Shown: in pieces, positions 8,388 through 16,757 of the stretch | How the letters are laid out: each line of letters starts with the position of its first letter | Numbering within the stretch: the stretch's first letter is position 1 | Assembly: GCA_019057975.1 (NCBI GenBank) | Contig: JAHLWJ010000019.1 | Location: 1-26,892, forward strand | Length of the DNA stretch: 26,892 nucleotides | From: Promethearchaeota archaeon | Lineage (GTDB): Archaea; Asgardarchaeota; Lokiarchaeia; Sigynarchaeales; SOKP01 | Direction of reading: 5' to 3' | Notes under the pieces: generated by a model | Seen by the model: the letters and a program-made list of their open reading frames with translations, nothing else | Told to the model about the DNA's origin: nothing | The model's database searches: none | Translations under genes and position numbers: made by a program

Positions 8388-8969
8388 AAAAATACGTCAA
8401 ATTAGAACCAAATTTCCCCTAAAATCTGCGAAGATCTTCAAAAACTGAAAAAAAAGTATTAAACTTAGGTCATATCAAGAAGTAAACCATTTCCCAAGCT
8501 ATTTGTATTTTCATCAAATATTATGGAAGAGAAATTTCTATAAATATGTGTGCAAAGGCGTATTTTAACTTGTTTTCTCTGTCTTAAATTTAAATTTAAA
8601 ATTAAAACTAAGAAATAATAAACAAATTCATTTTAATTGGGGAAAATTATACCTCAGTTCTTTTTATATCAAGTGTATTTTTTTTAATTACTCATTATTA
8701 TCAACTCTTTTTTTCATTCTTGGGTAATAATTTACCCAAGAACATAAGTTTCTGAAGCTTTTAATTGCTTAATTTTTATAATTTTAGATGTTTTAAACAT
8801 TTTGAAAAAGAATTATAAATCTATGTATATTTTCAATGTATTTTATTATCAAATAAGTTATTTCTGTGTATTTAACTATAAAGCTTAATCTTAGGTAAAA
8901 TTATATATAGAGTAGAACCTAAAATAAATTAATAATATGAAATAGATTTATTTAAGTTGAATTTGATAA
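8388..8969. other. Non-coding AT-rich spacer (582 bp)
   Basis: No convincing reading frame is seen on either strand. The stretch holds the perfect inverted repeat at 8717-8742 and, near 8902-8911, a TATA-like element (attatatata) about 60 bp before the truncated oxidoreductase. No tRNA-like fold or direct repeat was noticed. Confidence 0.5.
8717..8742. repeat. Perfect 11-bp inverted repeat with 4-nt loop
   Basis: The arms TTCTTGGGTAA (8717-8727) and TTACCCAAGAA (8732-8742) are perfectly complementary around TAAT. It could be an RNA hairpin or a dimeric operator. No U-run follows on either strand, so a bacterial-type terminator is unlikely. It lies 330 bp after the P-ATPase and 228 bp before the truncated FAD gene. 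Confidence 0.6.
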
Positions 8970-9077
8970 ATGGAAACTATAAGAGAACCAGCAAGAGAGA
9001 TCCCAATCTGCGATAAAGTGGATGTGATAGTTGTAGGTGGTGGTCCAGCAGGGATTGGAGCCGCTTTGGCTTCTGTT
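8970..9077 (+). pseudogene. 5' remnant of an FAD-dependent oxidoreductase
   Basis: ATG at 8970 begins a sequence with R-E-P-A-R-E-I-P-I then V-D-V-I-V-V-G-G-G-P-A-G-I-G-A-A-L-A-S. This is the start of FAD-dependent oxidoreductases of the FAD_oxidored type, with the GxGxxG dinucleotide-binding loop. After Ser35 the similarity stops. The frame runs into the end of the convergent serA gene and codes for unrelated residues to a stop at 9224. Family members are normally over 400 aa. Only the promoter side and the first beta-alpha-beta unit remain, so this is a truncated gene left by a deletion or rearrangement, or a misassembly junction near 9077-9089. Confidence 0.75.
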
Positions 9078-9088
9078 AATAACAACTT

Positions 9089-10675
9089 CTATTTAAATAA
9101 TAGAAACTTAGCAGAGGTGATGTTAGGTAGCTTTGCGAGTTGGGTGAGTACTTCATCAGGTACAGAATTATCTATATTTATAAGAGATATTGCAATACCG
9201 CCTAACTCTTTACGACCCAACTGAAACCCTGCAATGTTGATATCTTTTTCGCCAAGAAATGTTCCCACTCGACCAACAACACCAGGGACATCTTGATTTT
9301 CTAGCATTAGCATTCCTCCTGACAATTCAGCCTCAATTGGAAAAAGATTGATTTTTATGATCTTAGAGATTTTCCCGAAAAGAGTTCCAGATACTGAAGA
9401 TTTGCCTTTTTCAGTAATAGTAACTACCCGAATTAAACTCGTGTAATTTTCTGCTTTCTTTGACTTTGTCTCTGTTATTTTTATTCCACGCTCCTCAGCT
9501 ATCATACGTGCATTAACTAAATTGACATCTTCTGTTTGATGTTGAAGAAGTCCTTTTAATACCGAGATAGTGAGTGGTTCAATCATGAGGTTTGAAGCTT
9601 CCCCTAGATACTCTACACGAAGTTCAATGAGCGGGTTCTCAAGAAGTTGTCCATGAAATGACCCTAATTTCTCACAGAGGGAGAGAAAAGGTTGTAATAT
9701 TGGAAGTAACTCCGCTGCAACAGAAGGAAAGTTAATTGAATTACGGATTATGCCTTTCTTAAGTAAGTCACTAATTTGTTCTGCAATTAATACCGCAACT
9801 TTTTTTTGAGCTTCATTAGTCGAGGCACCTAAATGAGGAGTAAGAATTACATTAGTATGTTTATATAATAATCTATCTGAAGGTGGTGGTTCTACTGGAA
9901 AAACATCAAGTGCAACCCCTTTAATATAATCAGACTCCAGGGCATTCAAAAGATCCTGTTCATTAATTAATGCCCCTCGTGCACAATTTATGATAAAAAC
10001 TCCTTTTTTCATCTTTGCAATTGTTTGGGCATTGATCATCCCTTTTGTCTCGGGTGTGAGAGGTGTATGATATGTAATGAAATCAGATCGAGAATAAATC
10101 TCATCTAAGTTAACAGGTTCTATCCCTAATTTCAGTAAGTTTTCTTCGGAAACATATGGATCATATCCTAAAACTACCATTTTAAGCCCTAAAGCACGTT
10201 CAGCAACGATTTTGCCAATATTTCCAATACCCACAATCCCCAGAACTTTATCAGTGAGTTCCGTTCCTATAAACTTTTTCTTCTCCCATTTTCCTTCCTT
10301 CATAGAAGCAGAAGCTTGTGGTACTTGACGCGCTAGTGCAAACATTAAAGCAATAGCGTGCTCTCCTGTAGTAATGGTGTTACCCCCTGGGGTATTCATT
10401 ACAACAACACCACTTTTTGTAGCGAACTTGGTATCAATATTGTCTGTACCAGAACCGGCACGACCTATTACTTTCAAACGAGAAATATTATTAAAAACTT
10501 TAGCAGATACCTTTGTAGCTCCTCGGAGGGCGATACCATCATAATGATCAATAATCGTAGCTAATTCTTCTGAAGTTAATTTTGCTTTAACATCAACTTG
10601 GATTCCCTCGCGAGTAAGTACTTCAACCCCAGCATTGTTGAGATTATCGAGAACTAGTACTTTTAAGTTTCCCAT
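9089..10675 (-). CDS. serA: D-3-phosphoglycerate dehydrogenase
   Basis: 528 aa, the full length of the long ACT-domain type. It catalyses the first step of serine synthesis, oxidising 3-phosphoglycerate to 3-phosphohydroxypyruvate with NAD+. The catalytic and NAD domains show G-R-A-G-S-G-T-D-N near 71 and the NAD loop G-I-G-N-I-G at 149-154. Catalytic residues are visible as R233 in C-A-R-G-A-L-I, E262 in F-P-V-E-P-P and H281 in P-H-L-G-A-S-T. An intervening ASB-like domain covers about 320-450. The C-terminal ACT domain begins at about 453 and holds D-V-P-G-V-V-G-R-V-G, the usual serine-binding feedback site. ATG start, no clear SD. Its 3' end abuts the oxidoreductase remnant. No other serine genes are nearby. 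Confidence 0.95.
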   Translation of the reverse strand: MGNLKVLVLDNLNNAGVEVLTREGIQVDVKAKLTSEELATIIDHYDGIALRGATKVSAKVFNNISRLKVIGRAGSGTDNIDTKFATKSGVVVMNTPGGNTITTGEHAIALMFALARQVPQASASMKEGKWEKKKFIGTELTDKVLGIVGIGNIGKIVAERALGLKMVVLGYDPYVSEENLLKLGIEPVNLDEIYSRSDFITYHTPLTPETKGMINAQTIAKMKKGVFIINCARGALINEQDLLNALESDYIKGVALDVFPVEPPPSDRLLYKHTNVILTPHLGASTNEAQKKVAVLIAEQISDLLKKGIIRNSINFPSVAAELLPILQPFLSLCEKLGSFHGQLLENPLIELRVEYLGEASNLMIEPLTISVLKGLLQHQTEDVNLVNARMIAEERGIKITETKSKKAENYTSLIRVVTITEKGKSSVSGTLFGKISKIIKINLFPIEAELSGGMLMLENQDVPGVVGRVGTFLGEKDINIAGFQLGRKELGGIAISLINIDNSVPDEVLTQLAKLPNITSAKFLLFK

Positions 10676-10875
10676 TTACTCTCAGCTCTTCTGTTTATTT
10701 AAGTAGAATTTTTAATTTATTATAAATCTAAATCCTACTGATTGATAGAATAAAATTTGTTCATTTAAATTTATTACTACAAGAATGGTTAGAAGCTTTA
10801 TTATAAAGAATTATCTATGTAATATCATTTACGCTTTTGCGAAGCAGAGCTGAGCAAAAATTATTGTTTTAGATT

Positions 10876-12699
10876 TCATTGGCTTACTAAATCTTTAAAT
10901 TCCTTTAAGTCCTTAATGTTATCAAACCTATTATCCTGCAAAACTCGTTCAATATAATTTTCATCACTCTTTATTACTTTCGTTAACAATTCCAAAGCTT
11001 TTTCTGGATTATTTCTCAATGATTCAAGGCAAGCGAAATTATATAAAATCTCACTATTCATAGAATCTTTCTTTAGTGCCTTATTAAGATAATGTTCTGC
11101 TTTTTCTAAGTTTCTTTTACTTAAGAACAAATTGCCAAGATTATTTTGAACATTAGTAACGTTATAATTATAGGTTTTTGGGTCTTCTTTTGCAAATATT
11201 TTAAAAATTTTTAGAGCATCAAGGTACATTTGTTCCGCATCTTCAAATTTCTGTAATCTGGTGAATATGGTTCCAAGAGAGTTCTGGATAATAGCGACAT
11301 TGTATAAGTATACTTCTGGATTTTGTTCTGCTAATTGTCTAGAAATCTTTAATGCTTCACTGAACATTGGTTCTGCTTCCTCAAATTTATTTAAAGTAGC
11401 ATATAAATCTCCGAGATCTAATAGAGTAAGGACTAGTTCGGGGTAAACCTGCTCGGGATAATGCTCCGCTATTTTTTTTTTAATTTTTAATGCTGCAAGG
11501 TGCATCCGTTCTGCATCTTCAAATTTCATTAATTCACTATAAATGAGTCCAAGACTACTCTGAGTCTTAGCAATATCGATTAAATACATATCATAAGACA
11601 TTTTCGCTAATGTTTTGTAACTATCTATTGAATCAATGGAACCATCCTGAATATCTTCTATTAAGTCTAAATCAATACCTACATTTCCAAATTCACTTTT
11701 AATTGATGGTTCTTCGGGTAGATATATATCGTAATATCGTTTTAATAACTCATTATATGCCTTCAAATCATCAATATATGACTTTTCTATACCACTATAG
11801 TCTTTTGAATGAAAGTCAGGAGAATGTGCATCATAATACTGTCTTTCTAACTCCTTGTATGAACTTAAGGCATCGCCATATATTTTTTCTGCCTCTTCAA
11901 ATCTTTTTAAATCTATATATAATGTTCCAAGGTTTTTTTGAGTCGCAACGATATAGGGTAAATATATTCTGTAATATTTTTTCGCCAAATTTTGGTATAA
12001 ATCTAAAGCATTAAGGTAGATTCTCTCTGCAGTCTCAGAATTTCCTAAAACAGATAATAGATTTCCAAGTACTATTAGAATGGGGGCCTTGTATTTATCT
12101 TCAAGTACAAATAATTCTTCCGCAATATCAATCAATCTTTTGTGTCTATAATCAAATTGTTCTATACTATTGGCAATTGCTAAAAAGTCAGTTACTAATT
12201 CCTCAGTTGGATTTAATTTTGCTTTATGAAAAAGAACCTCAATTTTATCAAAAAGATCATCTTTAAATTTCTTATCTTTATTTTCATAATAGTTTATAGC
12301 ATTTTCATGATGTTTTTCATCTGTTAGAGGTACCAAAACCTCTTGAATTTGGGAAAATGAGAATTCGTATATCTCCTCTTTTCCTTCTTTTTCTTTTATT
12401 AATCCTGTATCTAATAATTCACTGAAGTTATTCTCGATATTCGGTAGTTTATAGGAGCTTTTAATGTTTTTATTATCAATGTTAGTTTCTATCTCTGTAT
12501 TTAAAACACTCAGATTCTTAAGCAACTCTAATGCTTCTTGATTTGTTAAAAGAATCTCTTCAATAACTTGAATATAAAAATTCGCTACTTGCGTTTCATC
12601 AAAAACCTTCAATTTATCGAAATCTATTCTTTGATAATTTTTTTTTATTATCTTTTCTAAAGCAGTATGTCCTTCAGGGAGTTTTTTAATTAATTCCAT
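10876..12699 (-). CDS. TPR-repeat protein, likely N-truncated STAND-type architecture
   Basis: 607 aa, all alpha-helical. The C-terminal two thirds hold several tetratricopeptide repeats, e.g. around T-Q-S-S-L-G-L-I-Y-S-E-L and V-Q-N-N-L-G-N-L-F-L, each followed by E-A-E-x-x-Y/F-x-x-A-L. The intervals of 40-50 residues are typical of kinesin-light-chain-like TPRs. The first ~170 residues are not TPR. The segment D-T-G-L-I-K-E-K-E-G-K-E-E-I-Y-E-F-S-F looks like the winged-helix region that joins an NTPase to TPRs in STAND proteins. No Walker A or B motif exists here or in frame upstream, where a TGA lies about 11 codons before the ATG. It may be a shortened paralog of a larger sensor. A scaffold role is inferred. 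Confidence 0.75.
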   Translation of the reverse strand: MELIKKLPEGHTALEKIIKKNYQRIDFDKLKVFDETQVANFYIQVIEEILLTNQEALELLKNLSVLNTEIETNIDNKNIKSSYKLPNIENNFSELLDTGLIKEKEGKEEIYEFSFSQIQEVLVPLTDEKHHENAINYYENKDKKFKDDLFDKIEVLFHKAKLNPTEELVTDFLAIANSIEQFDYRHKRLIDIAEELFVLEDKYKAPILIVLGNLLSVLGNSETAERIYLNALDLYQNLAKKYYRIYLPYIVATQKNLGTLYIDLKRFEEAEKIYGDALSSYKELERQYYDAHSPDFHSKDYSGIEKSYIDDLKAYNELLKRYYDIYLPEEPSIKSEFGNVGIDLDLIEDIQDGSIDSIDSYKTLAKMSYDMYLIDIAKTQSSLGLIYSELMKFEDAERMHLAALKIKKKIAEHYPEQVYPELVLTLLDLGDLYATLNKFEEAEPMFSEALKISRQLAEQNPEVYLYNVAIIQNSLGTIFTRLQKFEDAEQMYLDALKIFKIFAKEDPKTYNYNVTNVQNNLGNLFLSKRNLEKAEHYLNKALKKDSMNSEILYNFACLESLRNNPEKALELLTKVIKSDENYIERVLQDNRFDNIKDLKEFKDLVSQ

Positions 12700-12844
12700 T
12701 ACTTTATTTGGGTATCTTACCTTAAATCACTTCTTTTTCTTCCTATAATGTTGAATTTCATACTTTACTATTTAAATTTACTTGATTTTTTAAGAGATCT
12801 TAAAAGAGAGGTAATAGTTAAGATAATTTTTAAGAACTGTAAAT

Positions 12845-13558
12845 TTATTTCTTTGTTACTTCCCGCATCATTTTTATATCCTTTGTAAAATAAGAGTCTC
12901 CATATGATGTATATAAAACTGCTGCAGGATTGTGTGGATTTGACCTATCTTTAGCGATAAATGTAGTTACAGGTGCTTTAGAAAGATGAGTAAATGTAAT
13001 ATCATGTCCTACACATAATCCAACTATAATATTCATATCAGTTTTTGCTTTATTGAGTAGTAATGCTTGAGCTGCAGGATTACATGTCGTAATTCCAATA
13101 AGATAACCAGTTTTTGAAACCATTGTATATTCTTTAGGAACATTGACATCAGTTTTTTTAATAGATTCAGTTTTACAACAAACGGAACAGACTTCAAATC
13201 CATATTTATTTAGGATCTCAGCAGTTTTTGCAGCTTCTTTTTGTAAGCCGACACAGAATGCTAATCCCAACTTTTTAAAACCCATTCCCTTCGCATATTC
13301 TATTGTATCCTTTAAACGAGGCCAATTAATATACCCTTGAGCTTCTACAATAGATGCAATGCTAGTTGATTTTTTTACAAATTCATCCGTTTTATAGAGA
13401 TTCATTACTTCCTCTTCGATTTCAGGATAAACAACCATTGGACAATTTTTTTTTTGTGTGTTGGGATTCCCAACTGTACAATATTGAATACTGTTACATT
13501 TATGACATGTAGGGTCTATTTGAATCTCTTTATTAGATTTTTCAATATCTTTTGGCAT
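12845..13558 (-). CDS. DUF1847 family metal-binding protein
   Basis: 237 aa. The N-terminus has a Cys cluster C18-H-K-C21 ... C27 ... C39-P, typical of DUF1847 proteins and probably a zinc or Fe-S site. The core contains the conserved M-G-F-K-K-L-G-L-A-F-C-V-G-L and an F-E-V-C-S-V-C-C motif. It also has T-C-N-P-A-A-Q-A near residue 157 and L-C-V-G-H-D near 181, followed by A-K-D-R. The many conserved Cys suggest metal or Fe-S chemistry, but the family has no established reaction. It stands alone between the TPR gene and the tRNA, in a separate transcription unit, with an ATG start and no SD. The family call is secure. Confidence 0.85.
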   Translation of the reverse strand: MPKDIEKSNKEIQIDPTCHKCNSIQYCTVGNPNTQKKNCPMVVYPEIEEEVMNLYKTDEFVKKSTSIASIVEAQGYINWPRLKDTIEYAKGMGFKKLGLAFCVGLQKEAAKTAEILNKYGFEVCSVCCKTESIKKTDVNVPKEYTMVSKTGYLIGITTCNPAAQALLLNKAKTDMNIIVGLCVGHDITFTHLSKAPVTTFIAKDRSNPHNPAAVLYTSYGDSYFTKDIKMMREVTKK

Positions 13559-13685
13559 TTTGAATCATAAATTTATTATTTTTATTGGTTTATTATTGAA
13601 CAAATAGTTAAATAATTTTAATTTTTATCATAAGAAATGATTTAGAATTTTATTTTAGTTTTAATTCATTTTTATTAAGCAAAGT

Positions 13686-13770
13686 GCGGGAATTGCCAAG
13701 TCTGGTCAAAGGTGCTGGACTCAGAATTCAGTCTCGTAGGAGTTCGGGAGTTCAAATCTCCCTTCCCGCA
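13686..13770 (+). tRNA. tRNA-Leu (anticodon CAG)
   Basis: The 7-bp acceptor stem GCGGGAA pairs with TTCCCGC (13763-13769), discriminator A at 13770, and CCA is not encoded. The D stem is GCC/GGT with the GG of the D loop. The anticodon stem CTGGA/TTCAG closes loop C-T-C-A-G-A-A, giving CAG for Leu CUG codons. The long variable arm (TCTC-GTA-GGAG) marks a type II tRNA. The T stem GGGAG/CTCCC encloses TTCAAAT. There is no intron. Confidence 0.97.
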
Positions 13771-13801
13771 TTGAATTAATAATAAAATTAAATGATTTTT
13801 T

Positions 13802-14599
13802 ATGCCCAAAATTAAAGTCAAGGATGTTAATTTAAATTATGAGAGTTTTGGAAAAGGTTTTCCACTTATAATGATTTTAGGATTAGAGAGTAATATAGAT
13901 TGGTGGGGTCGTTCTCTATTAAGAAAAATTTCTAATCATTTCAGGATTATTATATTTGACAATAGAGGAACTGGAAGATCAGATGCCCCCGATGAAAAAT
14001 TTACTCTAAAAACATTAATAGAAGATACAGTAGGTTTGATGGATATATTAAATATTGAACAAGCACATGTTTTTGGTCATTCCATGGGAGGTAGAATTGC
14101 TCAAGGTGTAGTTTTAAATTATCCTAAAAGAGTGAAGAAATTAATAATATGTTCATCAAGTTGTGGTGAATCCAAGCTAATTCCTGCTTCTCCAGAAGTA
14201 ATGCATATCGTAAGAAAACCAAGAGAAAACCAATCCCCTGAGGAAGCAGCAAAAAATATGTTATCTATTTTTTATACTGAAGAATTCTTGAAGAAGAATC
14301 CCAAAATTGTAGAGATTGCCGTTCAAAATATGACAAAGGTAAAAACATCTCCAAAAAGCTACAATCAGCAATTAGAAGCAATTGCTACTTATGACGTTTG
14401 TGAAAGGTTAAAAAAAATAAATACGGAAACATGTGTAATGCACGGTGAGAAAGATCAACTCGTTCCACCTCAAAATGGAGAGGTTTTAGCGAAATTAATT
14501 CCGAATGCTAAATTAGTACTATTTAAAAACAGCGCCCATGTTCCATTCGTAGAAGAACGTGAAAAGTTTATAAAATCATTAATAGATTTTTTTAAATAG
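13802..14599 (+). CDS. Alpha/beta-fold hydrolase
   Basis: 265 aa, typical for the family. The catalytic triad is readable: Ser94 in the nucleophile elbow G-H-S-M-G-G, Asp218 in H-G-E-K-D-Q-L-V and His246 in S-A-H-V-P. An early L-G-L-E-S supplies the oxyanion-hole strand, followed by D-N-R-G-T-G-R-S-D near 53-61. This layout is shared by 3-oxoadipate enol-lactonase, BioH-like esterases and haloperoxidase-like hydrolases, so the substrate cannot be named. It is cytoplasmic, with no signal peptide. It begins 32 bp after the tRNA with ATG, has no SD and is likely leaderless. The gelsolin-like gene follows after a promoter-containing 120-bp gap. Confidence 0.9.
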   Translation: MPKIKVKDVNLNYESFGKGFPLIMILGLESNIDWWGRSLLRKISNHFRIIIFDNRGTGRSDAPDEKFTLKTLIEDTVGLMDILNIEQAHVFGHSMGGRIAQGVVLNYPKRVKKLIICSSSCGESKLIPASPEVMHIVRKPRENQSPEEAAKNMLSIFYTEEFLKKNPKIVEIAVQNMTKVKTSPKSYNQQLEAIATYDVCERLKKINTETCVMHGEKDQLVPPQNGEVLAKLIPNAKLVLFKNSAHVPFVEEREKFIKSLIDFFK

Positions 14600-14684
14600 T
14601 ATCCCCAGATTTATTCGCTTAAGAGAAAAATTAAGAGATATTCATTTTTAAAGCAAAAATAATAATATATTATTAAAAATAATT

Positions 14685-14696
14685 GTATATATATAG
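14685..14696 (+). promoter_or_regulatory. TATA box for the gelsolin-like gene
   Basis: The sequence gtatatatatag is centred about 29 nt before the ATG at 14720. Archaeal TATA boxes lie about 26 nt upstream of the transcription start, so the mRNA would be almost leaderless. This agrees with the absence of a Shine-Dalgarno here. Confidence 0.5.
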
Positions 14697-14719
14697 AAAA
14701 ACTGTCAATCAGTATAATC

Positions 14720-15409
14720 ATGTCAAAAGAACCCCCACCAGAAGAGGAAAAAGAAAAATTAATTGTTTTTCAATATAACGATGAATTAAACGAATATCAA
14801 GAATTGGAAGTTGAGGAAGATGTACAAATGCATGAACTTTTAGATTCAGAATTTATTCTACTATTTGTAGATTCAAAGCGATATAGAATTTGGATATGGC
14901 ATGGAAGTAATACCACTACGAGAATGAAATTTATTGCTGCTAAATTAGCTCCAAGTATAAGAGATCGGTATGGGATTGGATTTAAGATAGCAGCAGTTGA
15001 TGAGGGTAATGAAACTTTAGGTTTTAATATAGCAGCAGGCATTGAAGAGGAAGTTGATTATACTGAAGTACAGAAAGGTCCTACGTACGAGGGAACCCGA
15101 GCAGATTTGGAATTACTTGAATCATTATCACGAGAAAAAATCTTATTACTCTTAGAAAAAGCAGGAATACCTGAAGGATATGAGAGAAAAATGGTAATAG
15201 TGAATAATAAGATATTTGGCTATAAAGAATATAATAGGGATTATTTAGGATCTACAATAAAAGAAAAACAGCTTTTTCCTTTAAGAGAAGATATTGGAGA
15301 TGGCCCATATCTGGCAGATAACTACATTCCTAGGATGCTCTTTTCTTATAATAATGTTGTTTTAACAGAACTTTTACTGAAAAAAGATGAAAAAGATAAA
15401 GAGAATTAA
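14720..15409 (+). CDS. Gelsolin-like domain protein (Asgard)
   Basis: 229 aa. Residues about 38-108 match a single gelsolin repeat: a beta strand L-L-D-S-E-F-I-L-L-F-V-D, then R-I-W-I-W-H-G, a helix M-K-F-I-A-A-K-L-A, and K-I-A-A-V-D-E-G-N-E-T. This parallels the gelsolin pattern fILD...iyvWxG...A...A...v..vdeGxE. A charged N-terminus (P-P-P-E-E-E-K-E-K) precedes it, and an alpha/beta C-terminal half of unknown fold follows. Asgard archaea encode short gelsolins that bind or sever actin, so a role in the archaeal actin cytoskeleton is possible. The Ca-binding residues were not verified. It is followed after 28 bp by a tiny membrane protein on the same strand, likely co-transcribed. Confidence 0.65.
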   Translation: MSKEPPPEEEKEKLIVFQYNDELNEYQELEVEEDVQMHELLDSEFILLFVDSKRYRIWIWHGSNTTTRMKFIAAKLAPSIRDRYGIGFKIAAVDEGNETLGFNIAAGIEEEVDYTEVQKGPTYEGTRADLELLESLSREKILLLLEKAGIPEGYERKMVIVNNKIFGYKEYNRDYLGSTIKEKQLFPLREDIGDGPYLADNYIPRMLFSYNNVVLTELLLKKDEKDKEN

Positions 15410-15437
15410 AATTTTCTCTCTATAAATATACGACATA

Positions 15438-15572
15438 ATGACTAGTACAAGATATAGAAGAAAAATCAAGAAAAATCGAAGAAAGAAAGCAAGTCTTGGT
15501 TTATTTATAATTCTTTTACTTTTCCTTAGCATAATTATTAGTACAATAATTATTGCGTTAAGTTTTCCTTAA
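15438..15572 (+). CDS. 44-aa single-pass membrane protein with basic N-terminus
   Basis: ATG at 15438 to TAA at 15570-15572 encodes a strongly basic first half (R-Y-R-R-K-I-K-K-N-R-R-K-K) followed by about 24 hydrophobic residues (L-G-L-F-I-I-L-L-L-F-L-S-I-I-I-S and on) and a short S-F-P end. By the positive-inside rule the N-terminus is cytoplasmic. The basic stretch could also contact acidic partners or lipid headgroups. It lies 28 bp after the gelsolin-like gene and upstream of the VTT protein. No family is recognised. The clear amphipathic split and its place between co-directional genes argue that it is real. Confidence 0.65.
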   Translation: MTSTRYRRKIKKNRRKKASLGLFIILLLFLSIIISTIIIALSFP

Positions 15573-15647
15573 AATAAGATTAAATGATTAACTATAAAAC
15601 TCAAAATCTTTTATCTAGTTTATCAAAATAAAAAATTATGAAAAACA

Positions 15648-16355
15648 TTGAAATTAAAGAAAGCAGATTATATTTTCTTAGTTTTAATAGTTATAATCAC
15701 TATCCTTTCAATTGATTTGTTATTAAACACCTCCCACCGTAAAGCTATAGAAGATATTTCAAAATATGAGTCCTTTCAAAATTTAGCTACTGGACTTCTT
15801 GTGACTTTTTGGGTTTGTCTGGTTGGCAACTTGCTTCCAGTTCCGACGCCTTATACTTTTGTGGTATGTTTTTCTTCCCAACCTTTTTTACAGATAAATA
15901 TTTTTGTACCTCTTCTTGTTGGGTTTATTGCTTCATTAGGGTGCTTAATTGGAGAATTAGGTGGATATATTGTCGGTAGAGGTGCTTCTGAATTAATATC
16001 TGAAGAAAGAACTGAGAATTTAAAAAAATATCAACAATATCTTGTTAATCATCCAAAATTAGCACCTCTGTTAATTTATATTTTTGGACTTACTCCGTTA
16101 AATGATGATATGATAACTATACCTTTAGGATTAATCAAATATGATGTTAAAAAAACAATCTTTTGGGTTTGGTTGGGAAAACTATGTTTAATGCTTATTT
16201 TTGCTTATAATTTACTAAATATATGCATTTTCATCGGAGGAGAAAATTGGATTATAAGCATAGTTTCACTATATATAATTGTGGTTTTAGTATATCTTAT
16301 GCTAAGAGTGAATTTAATTAAACTGATAAGAAGTAAAATAAGTGACTTAGACTAA
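15648..16355 (+). CDS. VTT/DedA-like (SNARE-associated family) membrane protein
   Basis: 235 aa from TTG at 15648. The frame is closed by a stop at 15639 and no better start exists. It has about five hydrophobic segments. Between them are a re-entrant P-V-P-T-P segment, the G-x-x-x-G-E-L-G-G-Y-I-V-G-R-G motif near 103-112 and a later P-L-N-D-D-M-I-T-I-P-L-G. This arrangement resembles the VTT domain of DedA/TMEM41/VMP1 proteins, which are lipid scramblases or ion-coupled transporters. The similarity is partial, so the assignment is moderate. It lies in the same direction as the gelsolin-like and 44-aa genes, and membrane linkage of the group is conceivable. Confidence 0.6.
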   Translation: MKLKKADYIFLVLIVIITILSIDLLLNTSHRKAIEDISKYESFQNLATGLLVTFWVCLVGNLLPVPTPYTFVVCFSSQPFLQINIFVPLLVGFIASLGCLIGELGGYIVGRGASELISEERTENLKKYQQYLVNHPKLAPLLIYIFGLTPLNDDMITIPLGLIKYDVKKTIFWVWLGKLCLMLIFAYNLLNICIFIGGENWIISIVSLYIIVVLVYLMLRVNLIKLIRSKISDLD

Positions 16356-16421
16356 ATTGTAAATTCAAATCTAAGAATAAGTAATTGGATTCTTACTTGA
16401 TGATCAATATCTATAATCATT

Positions 16422-16634
16422 TTAAATTTTTGAATATTTTTCTACTATAAAATTCTGTAATGTCCAAGCATATTTCTCAAGATTCAAAATCATAATTTTT
16501 TGTTGAACTTCTCGTAAATAGGGTACATCTAATTGTTTAAATAATGATTTTAAATTATCTATAGTTTCAAAAATTTTTACAATAATCTTCCAATCATTTG
16601 CCCATTCATAATCCTGATATTCTATAAGTTCCAT
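16422..16634 (-). CDS. Small hypothetical helical protein (70 aa)
   Basis: ATG start, acidic N-terminus with aromatic residues (Y-Q-D-Y-E-W-A-N-D-W), then predicted amphipathic helices rich in I, L, K and Q. No family, signal or metal motif is recognised. It is convergent with the VTT gene and co-directional with the RDD gene upstream. Codon use is like its neighbours, which supports a real gene, but the length makes this uncertain. Confidence 0.5.
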   Translation of the reverse strand: MELIEYQDYEWANDWKIIVKIFETIDNLKSLFKQLDVPYLREVQQKIMILNLEKYAWTLQNFIVEKYSKI

Positions 16635-16757
16635 TTTAAAATCAACTCGACAATATTTTCTCTGATGGTACTCATACTATTTCAGCCTTATAAATATATA
16701 GGAACTAATAAATTTCTGATAAATTAAAAAAAAGGAATTTAAAAGGTTTGAAAAAAC

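Noticed and set aside
8717..8742. Hairpin as an intrinsic terminator of the P-ATPase
   Set aside because: It is 330 bp downstream of the stop and has no following T-run.
10820..10870. Imperfect GC-richer inverted repeat (TTTTGC...GCAAAA) between serA and the TPR gene
   Set aside because: Only a 6-bp stem with a 13-nt loop, too weak to call.
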